Source: an uncultured Clostridia bacterium
GTDB taxonomy: Bacteria; Bacillota; Clostridia; Christensenellales; Aristaeellaceae
DNA length: 32,466 nt
Assembly (NCBI GenBank): GCA_946534455.1
Contig: CAMNCR010000189.1
Span: forward strand, 1 to 32,466
Direction of reading: 5' to 3'
In this document: positions 28,971-32,466 of the stretch, in pieces
How positions within the stretch are numbered: position 1 is the stretch's first letter
Layout of the letters: every line of letters begins with the position of its first letter
Made by a program: the position numbers and the translations under genes
The notes under the pieces: generated by a model
What the model saw: only the letters and a program-made list of their open reading frames with translations
What the model was told of the DNA's origin: nothing
Databases searched by the model: none

Positions 28971-30050
28971 TCAGGCCACCTCCTTTCCGGCGGTCCCGGC
29001 GGAGCCGGAGCGAAGCCGGTTCCACAGGGCGGTCAGCCGCGCCTTGACCACCGGCGAGCCCGCCACCACGATGACGATGATCACGATGGCCTTGTAGGCC
29101 TTGACGTTGACCGTGGCCACGTTCATGGCGTACAGCGTCGTGGTCAGCATCTGGATGATATAGGCGCCGAGGATGCTCCCGCTCAGGCGGAAGCGGCCGC
29201 CGCCCAGGTTGTTGCCGCCGATGGCAACCGCCAGAATGGCGTCCATTTCAATATCCACCAGGATCGTCTTATGGCTCAGGTTGCCCAGCCGGGCCACCCC
29301 GATCACCGCCGCGATGGCGACGCAGATGCCCAGGAGGCCGAAGCTGAGGAGCTTGGTGGCCACGGGGTTGATGCCGTTGAGCCGGGCCGCGCCCTGGTTG
29401 ATGCCCACGGTCTGGGAATACAGCCGGGTGTTGGTCAGGCGGAAGATGAGCGCCAGCAGCAGGCCGACCAGCACCACCGCGAAAATGGGCGTGGGCACGG
29501 GAATGCCCGGAATGGTCATGCCCATGGCGCTGATGATGGGGCTGTTGATCTGGGGCGTCGCGTCTCCGTTGATCCAGTAGGCGATGGAGCGGCCGCAGGA
29601 ATAGAGGATCAGGGTCGCGATCATCGGCTGGATGCGGAAGACGGCCACCAGCGTGCCGTTGAACATCTTGAACAGGATGGTGACCACGCAGCAGGCGAGG
29701 ATGCCCAGAATCACCACGCCGACGTTGATGCTCGCAAAGCCGAGAACGACCTTGACGAAGATCGCGCCCGCGATGGCGCCCACGGCGCCGACGGAAATAT
29801 CCTGGCCGCCGCAGGAGGCGGTCACCAGGGTCATGCCCATGGAGATGATCGCCAGCTCGCTGGCGCTGTCAATGATGCTGATCAGGTTGCCGCTGAGCAC
29901 CGGGTTGCCGGCGTTGTTGGTGGCCATGCTGATGCTGAAGAAGGACGGATCGCGGAAGAGGTTGAAGAGCACCAGCAGCGCGAGGGCGACCAGCGGAATG
30001 ATCAGCTGGCCGAGGCCGGAGGTTCCGCGGCCCTTGACGGAAGAACGCAT
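28971..30050 (-). CDS. ytfT: Sugar ABC importer permease, YtfT-like (RbsC family)
   Basis: 359 residues with about nine hydrophobic segments. SELAIISMGMTLVTASCGGQDISVGAVGAIAGA is the RbsC-type motif in the YtfT form (GGQDISVG). FRIQPMIATLILYSCGRSIAYWINGD is another YtfT-like block, followed by LYSQTVGINQGAARLNGIN and AVAIGGNNLGGGRFRLSGSILGAYIIQ. It pairs with the YjfF-like permease. The start at 30050 (MRSSVKGRG) has GGGAGGTGA about 8 nt upstream and lies 1 nt after the ATPase stop. A TTG at 30071 would overlap the SD. Two different permeases in one operon is the arrangement of the E. coli galactofuranose importer. Confidence 0.87.
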   Translation of the reverse strand: MRSSVKGRGTSGLGQLIIPLVALALLVLFNLFRDPSFFSISMATNNAGNPVLSGNLISIIDSASELAIISMGMTLVTASCGGQDISVGAVGAIAGAIFVKVVLGFASINVGVVILGILACCVVTILFKMFNGTLVAVFRIQPMIATLILYSCGRSIAYWINGDATPQINSPIISAMGMTIPGIPVPTPIFAVVLVGLLLALIFRLTNTRLYSQTVGINQGAARLNGINPVATKLLSFGLLGICVAIAAVIGVARLGNLSHKTILVDIEMDAILAVAIGGNNLGGGRFRLSGSILGAYIIQMLTTTLYAMNVATVNVKAYKAIVIIVIVVAGSPVVKARLTALWNRLRSGSAGTAGKEVA

Positions 30051-30051
30051 G

Positions 30052-31560
30052 TTACTGTTCACCTCCCGCAATGGTTTTCATGACGGTTGCCTGGTTCAGG
30101 TCGGATCCCGTCAGCTCGCCGACGATTTTCCGGTCCCGCATGACGATCAGCCTGGAGCATACGCGCAGCATTTCCTCGATTTCCGAGGAGATGAAGGTCA
30201 CGCTCATGTGCTGCTCCTCGGCCAGCTGCAGCACCAGCTTCTGAATTTCCAGCTTCGTGCCGACGTCGATGCCGCGGGTCGGCTCATCGAGAATCAGGAA
30301 GTCGGGATGGGTCAGGAGCCAGCGGGCCAGAATCACCTTCTGCTGGTTGCCGCCGGACAGGCTGCCGATGGGGGTATCCTGGCTGGCGGTCTTGATCTGC
30401 AGGGCCTTGATGTATTCATCCGCGAACTGCTCCATCTGGCTGCGGCTCATGGGATGGAAGAAGCCCTTCATGACCTGGAGCGCGAGAATGATATTGTCCC
30501 GGACGGACAGATCCGCGATGATGCCGTCGCGCTTCCGGTCCTCCGGCAGATAGCCGATGCTGGCTTTCATGGCGTCGTAGGGCTTGCTGATCCGCACGGG
30601 CTTGCCGTGAACCATGACCTTTCCGCCGGTGACCCGGTCGGCGCCGAAGATGGCGCGCACGCTCTCGCTCCGCCCGGAGCCCAGCAGCCCGGTGAAGCCG
30701 TTGACCTCGCCCTGGTGAATCATGAAGTCGAAGGGCCGGCTCTCCGTGCTGGAAAGCCCCTGCGCCTGGTAGACGACCTCGCTGCCGCTCAGGCTCTTGC
30801 GGCCGACCTCCTCCAGATCAGCCAGATCGTTCAGATCCTTGCCCATCATCTTGGCGACCAGCTCCACCTGCGGCAGATCCTGCACCACGTATTCACCGAC
30901 GAGCTCCCCGTTGCGCAGCACGGTGATGCGGTCGCTGACCGCGTACACCTGCTCCAGGAAATGGGTGACGAAGATGATGCCGACGCCCCTGCGCTTCAGA
31001 TCCCGCATGAGGCCGAAAAGCATTTCCACCTCTTTTTCGTCCAGGGAGGAGGTGGGCTCATCCAGGATCAGCACCTTGCACTGCATGTCCACCGCGCGGG
31101 CAATGGCCACCATCTGCTGCACCGCCAGGGAGCAGCGGGACAGCTCCTGCCGGGGCCGGGCAGGAATCCCCAGACTGTTCAGGATTTCCGCCGTCTTTTT
31201 CTCATATTCCTTCCAGTGAACGATCCTGTCCCCGGTTCTTCCGATGAACATGTTTTCCGCCACCGTCAGGTTGGGACAGAGGGTGATTTCCTGATAGACC
31301 GTGCTGATGCCGATCTTCTGGGCGTCCTGCGGGGAGCGGATGTGGGCTTCCTTCTCGCTTCCGTCCACATGGATGCTGCCGCCGTCCTTTTCATAAACGC
31401 CGGTCAGCACCTTGATCAGCGTGGATTTGCCTGCGCCGTTTTCGCCCATCAGCGCGTGTATTTCACCCTTGCGCAGGGTAAAGTCCACGTTGTTCAGCGC
31501 CCGCGTGCCCGGGAACTGCTTACAGATCCCGCGCATGGTCAGTACAACGTCATTTTGCAT
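30052..31560 (-). CDS. ytfR: Sugar ABC importer ATPase, YtfR-like (two fused ABC domains)
   Basis: 502 residues, the normal size of RbsA/YtfR-type double ATPases. First half: Walker A GENGAGKST (39-47), Q-loop YQE (89-91), unusual signature SLAVQQ (144-149) as in YtfR, Walker B VLILDEPTSSLD (163-174) and His200. Second half: degenerate Walker A GLLGSGRSE (291-299, no Lys, normal for the family), canonical LSGGNQQKV (401-409), and Walker B FLILDEPTRGID (421-432). It energises uptake of a monosaccharide. SD AAGGAG precedes the ATG at 31560. A hairpin lies between this gene and the binding-protein gene upstream, and the permease genes follow closely. Confidence 0.93.
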   Translation of the reverse strand: MQNDVVLTMRGICKQFPGTRALNNVDFTLRKGEIHALMGENGAGKSTLIKVLTGVYEKDGGSIHVDGSEKEAHIRSPQDAQKIGISTVYQEITLCPNLTVAENMFIGRTGDRIVHWKEYEKKTAEILNSLGIPARPRQELSRCSLAVQQMVAIARAVDMQCKVLILDEPTSSLDEKEVEMLFGLMRDLKRRGVGIIFVTHFLEQVYAVSDRITVLRNGELVGEYVVQDLPQVELVAKMMGKDLNDLADLEEVGRKSLSGSEVVYQAQGLSSTESRPFDFMIHQGEVNGFTGLLGSGRSESVRAIFGADRVTGGKVMVHGKPVRISKPYDAMKASIGYLPEDRKRDGIIADLSVRDNIILALQVMKGFFHPMSRSQMEQFADEYIKALQIKTASQDTPIGSLSGGNQQKVILARWLLTHPDFLILDEPTRGIDVGTKLEIQKLVLQLAEEQHMSVTFISSEIEEMLRVCSRLIVMRDRKIVGELTGSDLNQATVMKTIAGGEQ

Positions 31561-31620
31561 CTGGGGTTGCTCCTTCCCGGCTCCGGGTGTCCCGGAAGCC
31601 GCCTGATTCCTGTAAAGAAA

Positions 31621-31662
31621 GCGCGGTATGAACGCGCGCCCTGACGTTTGTTCATACCGCGC
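31621..31662 (-). terminator. Intercistronic hairpin after the sugar-binding-protein gene
   Basis: GCGCGGTATGAAC (31621-31633) and GTTCATACCGCGC (31650-31662) are exact reverse complements around a 16-nt loop. On the minus strand TTTCTTTAC follows. It probably acts as a partial terminator or 3'-end stabiliser, raising binding-protein output over the transporter genes. Confidence 0.75.
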
Positions 31663-31685
31663 CGGATTCCTTTGCGAAGAAAGGA

Positions 31686-32466
31686 TTACAGTCCGTAGGT
31701 GTCGATGTCTTCCTGGGTGATGGTGGTGGCGTCGAAGCCCTTCTCCACGGAGATGATCTGATTCAGCTCGTTCAGGCCTTCGATCTCGCCGCCGGCTTCC
31801 AGCGTCTTGATCATCTCATCGATGACCACCGCCTGGAAGGGGCTGCACTGTCCGTCGTAGTTCCACTCGCCGGCCAGCAGCTTTTCCAGCGCCCACTTGT
31901 TGCAGTCAAAGCCCATGATGATGACGTCGCCGTTCACGCCGTGGGTGATGCCGGCAGCATCCAGAGCGGCCACAACGCCGTCCGCCATGCCGTCGTTCTC
32001 AGCGTACACGATGTTGAACTTCTCACCGGCGTTGATCGCGGCTTCGGCGATCTTCCGGGCTTCGTTGGGATCCCAGCTGTCTCCGCCGGTGCCTTCGCGG
32101 ACGATGGTCCACTTGTCATCCGCGGCGACCTTCTCGGTCAGCGGATCGGAGCGGCCGATCTGCGCGGCGCTGCCCAGCTGGCCCTGAATATGCAGAATGT
32201 TGTACTCTTCCAGACCCAGGCTCTCCAGCCAGGCCACGGCGGTTTCGCCTTCCTGCCGCATGTCGGAAACGACAGCCGCGGTGTAGTTGGAAGGATCGGT
32301 CTCGATCATACGGTCAAACAGGAAAACCTTGATGCCGGCTTCCTTGGCTTCCTCCAGCACTTCGTCCCAGCCCGTGGTCTCGGCGGCGGAAACGAGGATG
32401 TAGGAAACTTCATCATTGATGAAGGTGCGGGCAGCTTCCAGCTGCTTATCGGCGGTGGGAGCGGTG
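31686..32466 (-). CDS. ytfQ: Sugar ABC importer substrate-binding protein, YtfQ-like (N-terminus outside window)
   Basis: 259 residues are visible; the frame stays open to the window edge, so the start, signal peptide and first strand are missing. It is a periplasmic-binding-protein-1-type sugar binder. Clear marks are FINDEVSYILVSAAETTGWDEVLEEAKEAGIKVFLFDRMIE, the switch region AVVSDMRQEGETAVAWL, NILHIQGQLGSAAQIGRSD, FNIVYAENDGMADGVVAALDAAGI and DVIIMGFDCNKWALEKLLAGEWNYDGQCSPFQ. The closing TITQEDIDTYGL is short. Gene order (binder, double ATPase, YtfT-like, YjfF-like) and the SDM...A and CSPF segments resemble E. coli YtfQ, which binds galactofuranose. The true ligand is uncertain. Confidence 0.9.
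   Translation of the reverse strand, partial: TAPTADKQLEAARTFINDEVSYILVSAAETTGWDEVLEEAKEAGIKVFLFDRMIETDPSNYTAAVVSDMRQEGETAVAWLESLGLEEYNILHIQGQLGSAAQIGRSDPLTEKVAADDKWTIVREGTGGDSWDPNEARKIAEAAINAGEKFNIVYAENDGMADGVVAALDAAGITHGVNGDVIIMGFDCNKWALEKLLAGEWNYDGQCSPFQAVVIDEMIKTLEAGGEIEGLNELNQIISVEKGFDATTITQEDIDTYGL

Noticed and set aside
27771..30083. Plus-strand open frame (770 codons) opposite both sugar permeases
   Set aside because: Translation is D/H/Q/G/A-rich with no fold-like pattern; it runs through the sugar-operon terminator; the minus strand encodes clear RbsC-type permeases.
30052..31560. Degenerate first signature (SLAVQQ) and lysine-less second Walker A of the YtfR-like ATPase as damage
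   Set aside because: Both are normal features of the YtfR/RbsA double-ATPase family; one composite site remains canonical.

Overview
The window reads as chromosomal DNA of a GC-rich (roughly 60% G+C by eye) Gram-positive anaerobe, most likely a gut or rumen member of the Clostridia. Pointers are a DUF3048/YerB-type protein, an ECF thiamine S-component (ThiT) behind a TPP riboswitch, strong GGAGG ribosome-binding sites, near-consensus TTGACA-17-TATAAT promoters, lipoprotein signals and an inverted-order GH3 glucosidase of the kind known from rumen clostridia. The family-level assignment is a guess. There are no rRNA, tRNA, IS or CRISPR signatures.

Layout. 1-438: end of an MgtE-type Mg2+ transporter. 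517-1956: polysaccharide flippase. 2013-3782 (-): unassigned glycosidase-like TIM-barrel protein. 4118-12874: a peptide/nickel-type ABC importer operon (binding protein, two permeases, two ATPases) followed by two small membrane proteins. 12950-14107 (-): DUF3048 protein. 14202-15115: consensus promoter, TPP riboswitch and thiT. 15242-16306: ApbE flavin transferase. 16379-21009: two tandem pairs of [exported phosphodiester glycosidase + Lgt-like membrane protein] and a TtcA-like PP-loop protein. 25356-21025 (-): a c-di-GMP phosphodiesterase gene followed by the GH3 glucosidase. 25652-27088: MATE exporter. 27134-27595 (-): Hsp20 with an array of AGTCA repeats over its promoter. 32466-27882 (-): a YtfQ-R-T-YjfF-like sugar ABC importer whose binding protein runs off the window.

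The most unusual locus is the peptide-type importer. Its DppC-like permease carries seven RCC1-like repeats, enough for a complete seven-bladed beta-propeller, in the extracytoplasmic loop between TM1 and the transport domain. Its OppF-like ATPase carries an insertion of about 190 residues, partly coiled-coil, between Walker A and the Q-loop. Its binding protein has an N-terminal extension that resembles the usual C-terminal tail of the family. Two unknown membrane proteins are encoded directly downstream. Together these suggest an elaborated importer with added parts on both faces of the membrane. The second locus of interest is the duplicated glycosidase/Lgt-like pair, which looks like an undescribed cell-surface module.

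Two sugar importers or glycosidases (the Ytf-like importer and GH3), the peptide importer, and the envelope genes (flippase, Lgt-like, phosphodiester glycosidases) fit a carbohydrate- and peptide-fermenting gut lifestyle. All functions are inferred from sequence motifs recognised by eye; no database search was run.
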